The translations under genes and the position numbers were made by a program. A stretch of DNA of 64,000 bases. It comes from Catenulispora sp. MAP5-51 (GTDB lineage: Bacteria > Actinomycetota > Actinomycetes > Streptomycetales > Catenulisporaceae). Position 1 is the first letter of the stretch. Each line of letters opens with the position of its first letter. The stretch lies in assembly GCF_041261205.1 (NCBI RefSeq), contig NZ_JBGCCH010000030.1, positions 61,326 to 125,325 of the forward strand, given 5' to 3'. The notes beneath the pieces are model-generated. The model saw nothing but the letters and a program-made list of their open reading frames with translations. It did not search any database and was not told the DNA's origin. Positions 46,042-54,687 of the stretch are shown one piece after another.

Positions 46042-48531
46042 ACCACCGGTCAGCGTGAACGGCGCCGACAGGTCGACGTCGTACGGCGTGGTGTCAGCCT
46101 CCTTGTCGATCTGCAGCACGTACCCGCCCGGCTCGACGGTCGGCGGCCCGGAGGCGTCGATGTCGCCCTGGCTCCGGGCCAGCGCCGAGGCCGGGAAGGT
46201 GACCTTCACGGTCTGCGACGCCCCGGCGGCCAGGGTCACCCGGGTGAACCCGACCAGCCGCTGCGGCGGCTCCGCGGACGAGCTGACCGGCTGGGCCACG
46301 TACAACGGCACGACGTCCGTCCCCGTCCGAGTACCGGTGTTGGCAACGGTGAGCGTCGCGGTGAGGCTGCCGCGCGCCGAGGCGCTCGGCGTCACCGACA
46401 GCCCCGAGTGGCTGAAGGTGGTGTAGGAGAGCCCGTACCCGAACGGGTAGAGCGGGTTGTAGGCGTGTCCGGGCCCTGAGCCGGTCCCGGGCAGCTGGTC
46501 GAAGAACTTCGGCTCGTCGCCCAGCGGGGACGGCGCGCTGCCGTCGAAGTCCCCGCCGACGGCCGGCGCGTCGGACGGCCAGCTGATCGACAGGTGCCCG
46601 CTCGGGTCGGTCTTGCCGAACAGCACGTCCGCCACGGCCTGCCCGGCCTCGGTGCTGCCCTGGTAGGCCATCAGCACCGCGTCGGCCTTCTCCGCCGAGC
46701 CCAGCCCGACCGGACGGCCGGCCTCGACCACGACGATCACCGGCTTGCCGGTCGCCTCCAGCGCCGAGATCAGCGCCTGCTGGTCCGGAGGCAGGGCCGG
46801 GGCCGGGTTGTCGCCGAGGCCTTCGGCGTACGCCTTCTCCCCGACCACAGCGACGTAGGCGTCGGTGTTGGGAGCGGCGGCCACAGCTGCGGCCTGGTCA
46901 GGGATGGAGGTGGCCTGTGTGTCGGCGCCCAGGATGCCGGTCTGCACCGTGGTGCCCGGCGGGATCTGGTCCGGGGAGCCCATGCAGCACACGTGCCCGG
47001 CACCGGCGACACCCTGCCAGCTCACGCTCCAGCCGCCGAGCTGGTTGGTCATCGAGTCGGCGCTCGGGCCGGTGACCACCACGCGGGCGCCCGCGGCCAG
47101 CGGCAGCACGCTGTTCTGGTCGCGCAGCAGCGTGATCGACTCCTGCGTGGCCTTCAGCGTCTGGTCGCGCCCGGAGGTCACCACGGCGTCGGCGGCCCCG
47201 GCGTTCAGGCACGGCTTGCTCGGATCGGCCACACAGGGCTGGTCGAACAGGCCGAGCTGGAACTTCATGGTGAGGATGCGGCGCACGGCGTCGTTGATCG
47301 TCGACATCCGGATCTTGCCGTCGCCGACGTCCTGGACGATCGCGCTCTGCCACTGGTCCGGGCCGTTGACCTCCATGCTCATGTCCAGGCCGGCGTTCAC
47401 CGCCTCGGCCACGGCGTCGGGCAGGCTCCCCGCGATGTGGTACGAGGTCTGCAGGGCCTGCACGTCCTGGTAGTCGCTGATGATGACGCCCTTGAAGCCC
47501 ATCTGGCCGCGCAGGATGTCGGTCAGCAGGTAGTGCGAGGAGGTGGCCGGCACGCCGTTGATGGAGCCGGAGTCGACCATCACCGCGTCGGCGCCGGCGT
47601 CGATCGCCCCGGCGTAGGACGGCAGGATCGTGCTCTGCAGGTAGTTCAGGGGCAGCAGGGCCTCGTTGCGGTCGTGGCCGTTGACCGACTCCGAGTACCC
47701 GGCGAAGTGCTTGACGGTCGCGCTGACGTCCAGGCCGCCGGCCGGGGCCGGGGTCTGCAGGCCGGTAACGTTTGCGGCGCCCATCGCGGAGGACAGCGCC
47801 GGCTCCTCGGCCCATGTCTCGTAGGTACGGCCCCAGCGGTTGTCCCGCGCCAGGTCCTGCACCGGGGCGAAGGCCCAGGTCCAGCCGGTCGAGCGCAGGG
47901 CCGCGGCGGTCATCGCGCCGCCGGCCTGGGCCTGCGAGGGATCCCAGGTCGCGCCCATGCCGATGGACTGCGGGAACAGCGGCGCCTGCCAGGGGTGGCC
48001 GAAGCCGTGGACGGCGTCGACGCCGAAGCTCAGCGGGATGTGCAGCCGCGAGTGGGCGATCGCGTACTGCTGGATGGTGTTGTAGTCGGCGGCCCAGTCC
48101 TGAGCGGTGTTGCCGCTGGTACCGCTGCCCGTGGTGTCCGCGGGGTTGTCGGTCCCGCCGGCCAGGATCGATCCGACGTTCTGGTCGATGATCGCCGACT
48201 GCATGCACGCCGGGGTCGGCAGGGCGAAGCCGGCCGACCCGCAGGCGCCGCCGGCGGAGGCGGTCGCGTTGTCGACCAGTTGCTGGTCCATCTGCCCGGC
48301 CTTCTCCGGCAGGGTCATGCGGCCGAGCAGATCGTTGACCCGCGCGGCGATCGGCGCGGTCTTGTCGAGGTACTTCGGCTGTGCGGCGTTGGCCGCGGCG
48401 CCGGTGGCGGCGACCGCGTCGATGGTGGCCAAAGTGAGCGCGGCGGCGACGGTGACGTGCACCAGGCGCCGCGTCGAGCGCGCCTGTGTACGGCTCCTGA
48501 GCGGCCGTGACCAGGGTGTTCGAGCACGCAT
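46036..48531 (-). CDS. Secreted glycoside hydrolase family 3 beta-glucosidase
   Basis: 831 residues. A twin-Arg-poor but basic, long signal region (RRLVHVTVAAALTLATIDAVAATGAAANA) indicates export. The GH3 barrel has MTLPEKAGQMDQQLVDNA, PLSFGVDAVHGFGHPW, ATVKHFAGYSESVNGHDRNE and the nucleophile Asp353 in GVIISDYQDVQAL. The second alpha/beta domain (VVTGPSADSMTNQLGGWSVSWQG) and a C-terminal FnIII-like domain (LSYTTFSHSGLSVTPS) complete the family layout. ATG 48531 is preferred over GTG 48540 because GGGAG lies 8 bp before it. It releases glucose from beta-glucosides outside the cell. Confidence 0.92.
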   Translation of the reverse strand: MRARTPWSRPLRSRTQARSTRRLVHVTVAAALTLATIDAVAATGAAANAAQPKYLDKTAPIAARVNDLLGRMTLPEKAGQMDQQLVDNATASAGGACGSAGFALPTPACMQSAIIDQNVGSILAGGTDNPADTTGSGTSGNTAQDWAADYNTIQQYAIAHSRLHIPLSFGVDAVHGFGHPWQAPLFPQSIGMGATWDPSQAQAGGAMTAAALRSTGWTWAFAPVQDLARDNRWGRTYETWAEEPALSSAMGAANVTGLQTPAPAGGLDVSATVKHFAGYSESVNGHDRNEALLPLNYLQSTILPSYAGAIDAGADAVMVDSGSINGVPATSSHYLLTDILRGQMGFKGVIISDYQDVQALQTSYHIAGSLPDAVAEAVNAGLDMSMEVNGPDQWQSAIVQDVGDGKIRMSTINDAVRRILTMKFQLGLFDQPCVADPSKPCLNAGAADAVVTSGRDQTLKATQESITLLRDQNSVLPLAAGARVVVTGPSADSMTNQLGGWSVSWQGVAGAGHVCCMGSPDQIPPGTTVQTGILGADTQATSIPDQAAAVAAAPNTDAYVAVVGEKAYAEGLGDNPAPALPPDQQALISALEATGKPVIVVVEAGRPVGLGSAEKADAVLMAYQGSTEAGQAVADVLFGKTDPSGHLSISWPSDAPAVGGDFDGSAPSPLGDEPKFFDQLPGTGSGPGHAYNPLYPFGYGLSYTTFSHSGLSVTPSASARGSLTATLTVANTGTRTGTDVVPLYVAQPVSSSAEPPQRLVGFTRVTLAAGASQTVKVTFPASALARSQGDIDASGPPTVEPGGYVLQIDKEADTTPYDVDLSAPFTLTGGR

Positions 48532-48730
48532 CAAGGACACTCCCAGCTGTTACTAGCTTCGATGAGTGAGGTTTGGTGCGGCCGCAAACAATCTTGCTGA
48601 TGGGGAGTCAGTCAACTGCGGGAACGCGGGTGCGTCAAGGCTCTGCCGACGGGCGCGCGCAAGCGGCCGCCGCGGCCGCTCCGGGAGAGGGGGGTGGGAG
48701 CGGGCCGCGGCGGCCGAGGGAGGGTGGCGG

Positions 48731-49177
48731 TCAGCGCCTGGTGCGCACGGCGCCCATCGTCATCCCCTGCATAGCCAGGCCCAACAGCACGGCCACGGCC
48801 CCGATCGCCACGTTGTTCCAGATGACGGCCATGGGCGCGCTGTGGCCCGCGGTCACCACCCACGGCGAGATGATCATCCACACCCCGACCGGCACGGCGA
48901 TCCAGCCCAGCCGGTACAGCCGCTCGGGCTGCAACGCCAGGCCGAAGCCGAACGCGGCCAGGCACAGGCCGATCACCAGGTTGTTCACCCGCAGGTCGGA
49001 CGAGATGGAGTGCACGACCCACGGCGAGATCGCCATGTACATCCCCAACAGGACGACCGCGCCGTCGAGCATCGAGGCACGGGGCCCCTGCACGACCTTG
49101 GCGAACCGCTCCCGCATTTCCTGCGCATCCGGGTGCGTGGTGATGTCCGACGCATGCCGTGGTGCGGTCTCGGACAT
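48731..49177 (-). CDS. SPW-repeat membrane protein
   Basis: 148 residues from ATG 49177. Two SPW motifs are present, MYMAISPWVVHSI and VWMIISPWVVTAG, each in a helical hairpin; four membrane segments follow a soluble N-terminus (HPDAQEMRERFAKVVQGPRA). Function unknown; common in actinobacteria and often near stress genes. Codon use is consistent with a real gene. The 48532-48730 spacer between it and the GH3 gene shows nothing convincing. Confidence 0.87.
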   Translation of the reverse strand: MSETAPRHASDITTHPDAQEMRERFAKVVQGPRASMLDGAVVLLGMYMAISPWVVHSISSDLRVNNLVIGLCLAAFGFGLALQPERLYRLGWIAVPVGVWMIISPWVVTAGHSAPMAVIWNNVAIGAVAVLLGLAMQGMTMGAVRTRR

Positions 49178-49240
49178 GGCTCTCACTTCCCTTCCCGATC
49201 TCCTCACGTAGAGCCTTTTGTCACAAGTATCCGCTTTTGT

Positions 49241-49648
49241 TCACCCGGAAGCCACAGTCCGCTTGCCCGCCGCCGGATTCCCCGGATCGACGCCGAAGCT
49301 GATGATCCGCCGCGGATGCAGCCGGATGATCGGACCGCCCGTATTGGCTCGGGAGTCCACCGGGTCCTCGATCACCTCGGCCCGCCCCCGGATCTCCAGA
49401 CAGCGCACGGTCCACGGCTGCGTGCTGACCACGTCGTCGACGACGAAGGCCGCCGCCCCGTTCGCGGCGACGTTGCGGTACTTGCGGCTCGCGGCCATGG
49501 CCCGGCCGCCGATGTCGATCGTGCCCAGCTCGGCGTTGACGCCGAACCCGACCGGGCTGACCTGGAGCGTGCCGTCGGGATGCTGGGTGGCCAGGCGGCC
49601 CAGGCGCTGGTGGCGCAGGTAGTCCAGTTCGACTTCAGTGAAGATCAT
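49241..49648 (-). CDS. PPOX-class, probably F420-dependent oxidoreductase
   Basis: 135 residues, a single split beta-barrel. FTEVELDYLRHQRLGRLATQHPDGTLQVSPVGFGVN, TIDIGGRAMAASRKYRNVAANGAAAFVVDDV, RCLEIRGRAEVIED and IIRLHPRRIISFGVD match the family TIGR-type PPOX proteins that bind F420 or flavin. Divergent from a TetR gene 62 bp away, with a palindrome between them, so probably TetR-controlled. Confidence 0.87.
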   Translation of the reverse strand: MIFTEVELDYLRHQRLGRLATQHPDGTLQVSPVGFGVNAELGTIDIGGRAMAASRKYRNVAANGAAAFVVDDVVSTQPWTVRCLEIRGRAEVIEDPVDSRANTGGPIIRLHPRRIISFGVDPGNPAAGKRTVASG

Positions 49649-49677
49649 CGCGACTCCCGGAGGATCGGAACGGTTGT

Positions 49678-49698
49678 CATTCATTCGATTGAATAATG
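49678..49698. promoter_or_regulatory. Inverted repeat between PPOX and TetR genes, TetR operator candidate
   Basis: CATTCATTCGATTGAATAATG contains the near-palindrome ATTCATTCGATTGAAT and is strikingly AT-rich for this genome. It lies 30 bp upstream of the PPOX start and 13 bp upstream of the TetR start, where it could control both. Confidence 0.55.
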
Positions 49699-49710
49699 TA
49701 GCCTGGCACC

Positions 49711-50385
49711 ATGTCCACCGCGCCCGAACCGACACCACAGTCCTCCCCGCGCCGCGCCGCACCCCCGCGGTCCGCCCGCGGCACCTCGGCGCAGTCCCGC
49801 GAGAAGATCCTGGAAGCCGCCGTCGCCGAGTTCGGCGCGAAGGGCTTCGCCGGCGCCCGCACCGCCGAGATCGCCGCCCGGGCCGGGGTGAACCAGCAGC
49901 TCATCGCGTACCACTTCGGCGGCAAGCAGGGCCTGCTCGACGAGCTGCGCGCCCGGTGGGCCGCCGCCAGCGCCCAGCACGCCCCCGGACCGGCCGCACC
50001 CCTGGCCGAATCCGTGCGCTCCTACCTCGACCTGACGCTGGACCAGCCGGACTGGTCGCGCCTGGTGGTCTGGCGCGCTCTGGGCGACACCTCCGACACC
50101 CCGCCCGACGCCCCGCCCGACGAGCAGTCCGAGCGCCTGCGGGCGGGCGTGGACGGCATCCGGCGGCGCCAGGCCGCCGGCGAGGTCGCCGAGGACCTCG
50201 ACCCGGCGTTCGCCCTGCTGCTGTGCTACGCGCTCACCTTCGCCCCGATCGCCCTGCCGCACTTCGTCCGCGACATCACCGGCCTGGACCCGCTCTCGCC
50301 GGAGTACCGCGACCGGTGCGCCGCCGAGATCGTCAAACTGCTGGCCACGCGCGGCCAGGACCCTGAGGAGGGACCTTCCGTATGA
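49711..50385 (+). CDS. TetR-family transcriptional regulator
   Basis: 224 residues. A disordered Pro/Ser/Arg-rich N-terminus precedes the helix-turn-helix SREKILEAAVAEFGAKGFAGARTAEIAARAGVNQQLIAYHFGGKQGLLDEL. The ligand domain has SYLDLTLDQPDWSRLVVWRALGD. The stop overlaps the next gene's ATG (ATGA), so regulator and oxidoreductase form an operon, a common layout for drug- or quinone-responsive systems. Confidence 0.9.
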   Translation: MSTAPEPTPQSSPRRAAPPRSARGTSAQSREKILEAAVAEFGAKGFAGARTAEIAARAGVNQQLIAYHFGGKQGLLDELRARWAAASAQHAPGPAAPLAESVRSYLDLTLDQPDWSRLVVWRALGDTSDTPPDAPPDEQSERLRAGVDGIRRRQAAGEVAEDLDPAFALLLCYALTFAPIALPHFVRDITGLDPLSPEYRDRCAAEIVKLLATRGQDPEEGPSV

Positions 50386-51338
50386 GTTCCGCGATCGTGT
50401 TCACCGAGTACGGCGGCCTCGAAGTCCTGCGCTTGATACAGGCCGAGCCGCCGGCGCCGGGCGAGGGCCAGGTCCGAGTACGGGTCCGGGCCGCCGGCCT
50501 CCAGCCCGCCGACTCGCTGCTGCGCAGCGGCCGCTTCCGCGCCTTCATGCCGGCCCGGTTCCCGCAGCGGCTCGGCAACGAGCTCGCCGGGGTCGTCGAC
50601 GCGGTCGGTCCGGGTGTAGAGCACTTCCGGCTCGGCGATGAGGTCCTCGGCCCGGCCGCGGCCCCCGGCGCGCACGCCGAGCACGCCCTGGCCGACGCGG
50701 CCCAGCTCGTGGCCAGGCCCGCCGGGCTGGACTGGAGCCAGGCCGGGGCGCTGTCCGCGTCGGGGCAAACCGCCGCGACCTGCCTGTCCGATCTGGAGGT
50801 AGGACCGGGCGACACCATCCTGATCCACGGCGCCGCCGGAGGCGTCGGGAGCATGGCGGTGCAGATCGCCGTCGCGCGCGGCGCCCGCGTCATAGGGACC
50901 GCCTCGGAACGCAATCACGAGTTCCTGCGCGAGCTCGGTGCCGTCCCGGTCGTCTACGGACCCGGACTCGCCGACCGTGTCCGCTCGGCCCTCCACACGC
51001 CGGTCGACGCGACGCTCGAAGCACAGTTCGACGCACGGGTCGACGCCGCCTTCGACACCGCCGGGACCCCCGACGCGCTGGAGGCCTCGACCGAGCTGGT
51101 CGCCGACCGGTCACGGATCGGCACGGTCGCCGCCGCGGCCGAGGTCGAACGGTACGGGATCCGCCGGATGAGCACGCGCCGGTCGGCCGAGCAGTTGCGG
51201 GAGCTCGTGGAACTGACGCGGGCCGGCCGGCTGAAGGTCTTCGTCCAGCGGACATTCGCCTTGGATCAGGCATCCGAGGCATATAAAGGGCTTGACAGCG
51301 GACACGTGCGTGGCAAGCTGGTGTTCCTCATGCCCTGA
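50382..51338 (+). CDS. Zinc-independent quinone oxidoreductase-like medium-chain dehydrogenase
   Basis: 318 residues. FTEYGGLEVLRLIQAEPPAPGEGQVRVRVRAAGLQPADSLLRSG, GNELAGVVDAVGPGVEHFRLGDEVLG and the cofactor motif GDTILIHGAAGGVGSMAVQIAVARGARVIGTAS (GxGGxG, favouring NADPH) are visible. Structural and catalytic zinc Cys ligands are absent. Likely reduces quinones or enones. Translationally coupled to the TetR gene. Confidence 0.9.
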   Translation: MSSAIVFTEYGGLEVLRLIQAEPPAPGEGQVRVRVRAAGLQPADSLLRSGRFRAFMPARFPQRLGNELAGVVDAVGPGVEHFRLGDEVLGPAAAPGAHAEHALADAAQLVARPAGLDWSQAGALSASGQTAATCLSDLEVGPGDTILIHGAAGGVGSMAVQIAVARGARVIGTASERNHEFLRELGAVPVVYGPGLADRVRSALHTPVDATLEAQFDARVDAAFDTAGTPDALEASTELVADRSRIGTVAAAAEVERYGIRRMSTRRSAEQLRELVELTRAGRLKVFVQRTFALDQASEAYKGLDSGHVRGKLVFLMP

Positions 51339-51404
51339 GCGCGCTGAGGGCTCCAACCGGGAGCGCTACAGTGAGGGCTGCACATACACGGGTATGCGGC
51401 TGCT

Positions 51405-52892
51405 ATGTCCTCCGTCCGGTTAATGACAGTCACTGGTTTGCACAAGACATCCATAGCGTGGCGCCGATGGGCGCTCCGGGCTGCGATCCCGGTGGCGGCG
51501 GCGTTCCTGCTGCTCGCATCGTTGTGGATGGCCGTGCGCATCACACCGTTGCAGTCAGTGACGGCGGCCGGACAGACCGTTGATGTAGGCGCCGCAGCGC
51601 CGGGCTTGGGATTCTCCGGCCCCGGCGAGATGGACCTGTTCGGCCAGACGATCGCCACCCAGCCGCAGTTCCCGGGGCCGGTGCGGCCCCGGCTGCGGCT
51701 CACGCACATCACCGCGAACGCCGAACTGGAACAGCTGCTCGGCTCCAGCGACAAGAACAGCGCGGGCATCCTGGGCAGCCAGCTGTCCGCCGGATGGCTG
51801 CGGTACGGGTTGTGGGAGAGCGCGGTGTCGGCGGGCATCGTCGTGGTGGTGCTCTCCGCCGTGACCGGTCTGCGGCGGTACTCCCTGCGCCGGACCGTGG
51901 CCGTGCTGACCTCCGGGGTGGTGGCGATGACAGCCGTCAACGCGGTGGGATTCGTCCTGCTGGCCTCCGGTACTCCCACGGCCCTGCGGCACGTGCACTC
52001 CCTGTCCGACCTCGTCGGCCGCAACGCCGGCTACCCCGTCGCCCCGGCCGACGGGCCCTCGCTGAACGGGGTGCAGGCGGTGGTGATCGGCGACTCCACC
52101 GCGGCGGCGATCGGCAACCGGCCGGTGGCCCATCCCAGCGCCCTGGACAAGGCCTGCGGCCGCAGCGCCGACTCCTTCGCCGAGCAGCTGGCCGCGGTGA
52201 ACAACTGGAACGTGCTGAACCTGGCCTGCTCGGGCGCGACCGTGCGCACCGGCCTGCTCGGCCCGCAGCCGGCCGGCTCGCTCAGCGCGCCGGCGCAGAT
52301 CGCCCAGCTCCAGCGCGCGCCGAAGGCCCGCGTGATCATCGTCAGCGTCGGCGCCGACGACCTGCACTGGGCCGACCTGACCCGGTTCTGCGCCGCCAGC
52401 CCGGACTGCGACGACCGGGTCACCGACGCCTACTTCCAGCAGCAGACCGCCCAGTTCGTCATGGACTACCGCGACCTGCTCACCCAGCTCGCGGCCCTGC
52501 CGGGGCACCCGGCGGTGATCGTGAACCAGTACTACGACCCCTTCGGCCCCGACACCTCCTGCCTGGCCGCCGAGCACGTCGACGCGGCCAAGGCCAAGAC
52601 CCTGCAGGGCCGCCTGGACCAGCTCAACACCGCGCTGCAACAGGGCGCCGACGCGGCCGGCTTCACCTCGGTGCAGCCCTCGTTCGCCGGGCACGCGCTG
52701 TGCAGCGCCGAGCCGTTCGTGCAGGGCCCGAAGGACAAGGCCCCGCTGCATCCCACGGCGGCCGGGGAGCTGGCCATAGCGCTGGCCGACCAGGGGGCGC
52801 TGTACGAGGCCGAGCGGTCGCCGTCCACCGGGCAGACGTCGTCCGGGGACTCGTCGTCGTCCGGGGAGACCTCGAGCACCGGCGGGCCCTGA
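51405..52892 (+). CDS. Membrane-anchored SGNH/GDSL hydrolase
   Basis: 495 residues. Two membrane helices (AAIPVAAAFLLLASLWMAV near 30; SAVSAGIVVVVLSAVTGL and AVLTSGVVAMTAVNAVGFVLLA near 150-190) place the C-terminal domain outside. SGNH motifs: VVIGDSTAAAIGN (Ser231), LACSGAT (Gly), SVGADDLHW (the Asn block is Asp here) and APLHPTAAGE (His449). Possibly an esterase acting on envelope glycans or lipids. The C-terminus is a Ser/Thr/Gly-rich tail whose DNA runs into the downstream tandem repeat. Confidence 0.85.
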   Translation: MSSVRLMTVTGLHKTSIAWRRWALRAAIPVAAAFLLLASLWMAVRITPLQSVTAAGQTVDVGAAAPGLGFSGPGEMDLFGQTIATQPQFPGPVRPRLRLTHITANAELEQLLGSSDKNSAGILGSQLSAGWLRYGLWESAVSAGIVVVVLSAVTGLRRYSLRRTVAVLTSGVVAMTAVNAVGFVLLASGTPTALRHVHSLSDLVGRNAGYPVAPADGPSLNGVQAVVIGDSTAAAIGNRPVAHPSALDKACGRSADSFAEQLAAVNNWNVLNLACSGATVRTGLLGPQPAGSLSAPAQIAQLQRAPKARVIIVSVGADDLHWADLTRFCAASPDCDDRVTDAYFQQQTAQFVMDYRDLLTQLAALPGHPAVIVNQYYDPFGPDTSCLAAEHVDAAKAKTLQGRLDQLNTALQQGADAAGFTSVQPSFAGHALCSAEPFVQGPKDKAPLHPTAAGELAIALADQGALYEAERSPSTGQTSSGDSSSSGETSSTGGP

Positions 52893-52967
52893 GTCCGGGG
52901 AGCACTGAGTCTGGGAAGAACTGAGTCCGGGAGGTCTGAGTCCGGGGAGTCCTGAGTCCGGGCTGTC
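52889..52967. repeat. Five-copy tandem repeat carrying iterated TGA after the GDSL gene
   Basis: CTGAGTCCGGGGAGCA and variants start at 52889, 52905, 52921, 52936 and 52952. The first TGA is the gene's stop; the first three copies place TGA in all three frames. The remaining spacer to the next gene (52968-53138) shows no riboswitch that I can recognise. Confidence 0.8.
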
Positions 52968-53138
52968 CGGTTGCGCCCGGACCGATCCCCCTTTGCCTCC
53001 CTTCCAGTTCCTGCGCTGCCGTTTGGTGAACCGTCGCGCACCTGTCGCGGGCGCTCCGCCCCGGTGTCCACTGTGGTTCTCAAAGTGCTGACACCAAGCA
53101 CTGAGGATCAGATTCCAGTGACCAGAAGGGAACCATTC

Positions 53139-54155
53139 GTGAGGTTCACCCCGAAGACCGCGGCGCTGGCCGTGGTCGGCGCCGCGGCCCTGGTGGCCAC
53201 GGCCCCGGTGGCCGCGAACGCCGCGAACGCCGCGAGCGGCACCACGCACCAGGTGGTGGCCGCGGCCGCGGTCAAGCCCGCCTCCTCGATCAACGGCAGC
53301 ATCTCGGCCTCGGAGATCCTGTCCCGGGCCGCGTCGTGGAACGGGACCCCGTACAGCACAACGACCTACAAGTACGGGCCCGGCAACGACGTCTCCTACC
53401 GCACCGACTGCTCCGGCTACGTGTCGATGGCCTTCCACCTGTCCAGCAGCCTGACCACGGTGACGCTGCCCTCGGTGGTGCACTCCATCAGCAAGGACGA
53501 CCTGCAGCCCGGCGACATCCTGGGCGTGCTCGGGTCCGGCACCGGCGGCAACGCCGGGCACGTGCTGATCTTCGACGGCTGGGCCAACAGCGCCCACACC
53601 GAGTACAACGCCTGGGAGAACTCCGGCGACCAGGGCGTGCACCACGGCGCGATCCCGTACCCGTACTGGCCGAACACCAGCGGCCCGGCGGCCTCGCTGT
53701 ACAAGCCCTACCGGTACAACAACGAGAGCGGCTCCCCGGGCGGAGGCGGGGTGCCGCCGTGGCCGAACCTGACGGTCAACGACTCGGGCACCAACGTCGA
53801 GGCCGCCCAGTACCTGCTGGACGACCACGGAGCCGCCATCGCGACCGACGGCTCCTTCGGCGCCAACACCGAAGCCGCCACCAAGTCCTACCAGTCCGCG
53901 CACGGCCTGGGCGTCGACGGCCAGATCGGCCCGCAGACCTGGAGCTCGCTGATCGTCCAGATCCAGCTGAACTCCTCCGGCGACGCGGTCAAGGCCGCGC
54001 AGCTGGAACTGAACAAGTACGGCTACGGCCTGTCGGTCGACGGCCAGTTCGGCGCCGGCACCGAAGCCGCGGCCAAGGCGTTCCAGTCAGCGCACGGCCT
54101 GCAGGTCGACGGGCAGATCGGCCCGCTGACGTGGGAGACCCTCGTCGGCGACTGA
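53139..54155 (+). CDS. Secreted NlpC/P60-like hydrolase with two peptidoglycan-binding domains
   Basis: 338 residues from GTG 53139, chosen because AGAAGGGA lies about 8 bp upstream. Signal peptide TAALAVVGAAALVATAPVAANAANA. The catalytic domain is ILSRAASWNGTPYST, YRTDCSGYVSMAFHL (Cys) and GHVLIFDGW (His). After a Gly/Pro linker come two PG_binding_1 repeats: AAQYLLDDHGAAIATDGSFGANTEAATKSYQSAHGLGVDGQIGPQTW and a second copy ending GPLTWETLVGD. It probably cleaves peptidoglycan stem peptides or another amide outside the cell. Confidence 0.88.
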   Translation: MRFTPKTAALAVVGAAALVATAPVAANAANAASGTTHQVVAAAAVKPASSINGSISASEILSRAASWNGTPYSTTTYKYGPGNDVSYRTDCSGYVSMAFHLSSSLTTVTLPSVVHSISKDDLQPGDILGVLGSGTGGNAGHVLIFDGWANSAHTEYNAWENSGDQGVHHGAIPYPYWPNTSGPAASLYKPYRYNNESGSPGGGGVPPWPNLTVNDSGTNVEAAQYLLDDHGAAIATDGSFGANTEAATKSYQSAHGLGVDGQIGPQTWSSLIVQIQLNSSGDAVKAAQLELNKYGYGLSVDGQFGAGTEAAAKAFQSAHGLQVDGQIGPLTWETLVGD

Positions 54156-54174
54156 CCGGCACGAGGTAGCTCAG

Positions 54175-54202
54175 GCCCCGGCCCGGATCCCCGAGCCGGG
54201 GC
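54175..54202 (+). terminator. Hairpin after the NlpC/P60 gene
   Basis: GCCCCGGC and GCCGGGGC form an 8-bp GC stem around a 12-base loop, 20 bp past the stop, without a U-tract. Confidence 0.55.
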
Positions 54203-54245
54203 CCGGGTCTTCGAACCGATTCCACCCCGCGCCGGTCAACTAGTT

Positions 54246-54683
54246 GTGACCCCGTCTGTACGTACCCGGATATCCACGACCGCCGGCTGCTGTGCCGCGA
54301 TCCTGACCTTGGTCGGCGCGTGCGGCTCACGTTCCTACGAGCCGGTCGCACCGGCGGCCTCGGCCCTGCGGGGAACGACCCAGGTCGCCGTCCTGGTCGG
54401 CTATGACGCCAAGACCAGACTTCTCGCGTTCAGCCCGGCGGTGCTCTACGTCGGGAGCAACGGCAAGGGAACCTACGAGCCGGTCGCCGGAGCGTCGACC
54501 TACACGTTCCCGCTGTCCAGCGATCCCACGGTGCTGATAGGTACCACCCCGTGCTCGATCGAGCAGTTCGCCGACTCCCTGACGACGCACCCCCGCACCG
54601 CGGATCCGATCGCGGCACGGCTCGCCATCGACCCCCGTGGGGAGATCACGAAGATCACCGAGGTGACCGCCCCCGGAAGCTGA
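54246..54683 (+). CDS. Small putative lipoprotein
   Basis: 145 residues from GTG 54246. ISTTAGCCAAILTLVGAC is a signal sequence ending in the lipobox LVGAC. The mature part is beta-rich: TQVAVLVGYDAKTRLLAFSPAVLYVGSNGKGTYEPV and STYTFPLSSDPTVLIGTTPCSIEQFADSL. No known family recognised. It is convergent with the transporter gene 4 bp away. Confidence 0.7.
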   Translation: MTPSVRTRISTTAGCCAAILTLVGACGSRSYEPVAPAASALRGTTQVAVLVGYDAKTRLLAFSPAVLYVGSNGKGTYEPVAGASTYTFPLSSDPTVLIGTTPCSIEQFADSLTTHPRTADPIAARLAIDPRGEITKITEVTAPGS

Positions 54684-54687
54684 ACGC

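Noticed and set aside
52968..53138. Possible ydaO (c-di-AMP) riboswitch before the NlpC/P60 gene
   Set aside because: This gene type often has one in actinobacteria, but I could not find the conserved core segments.
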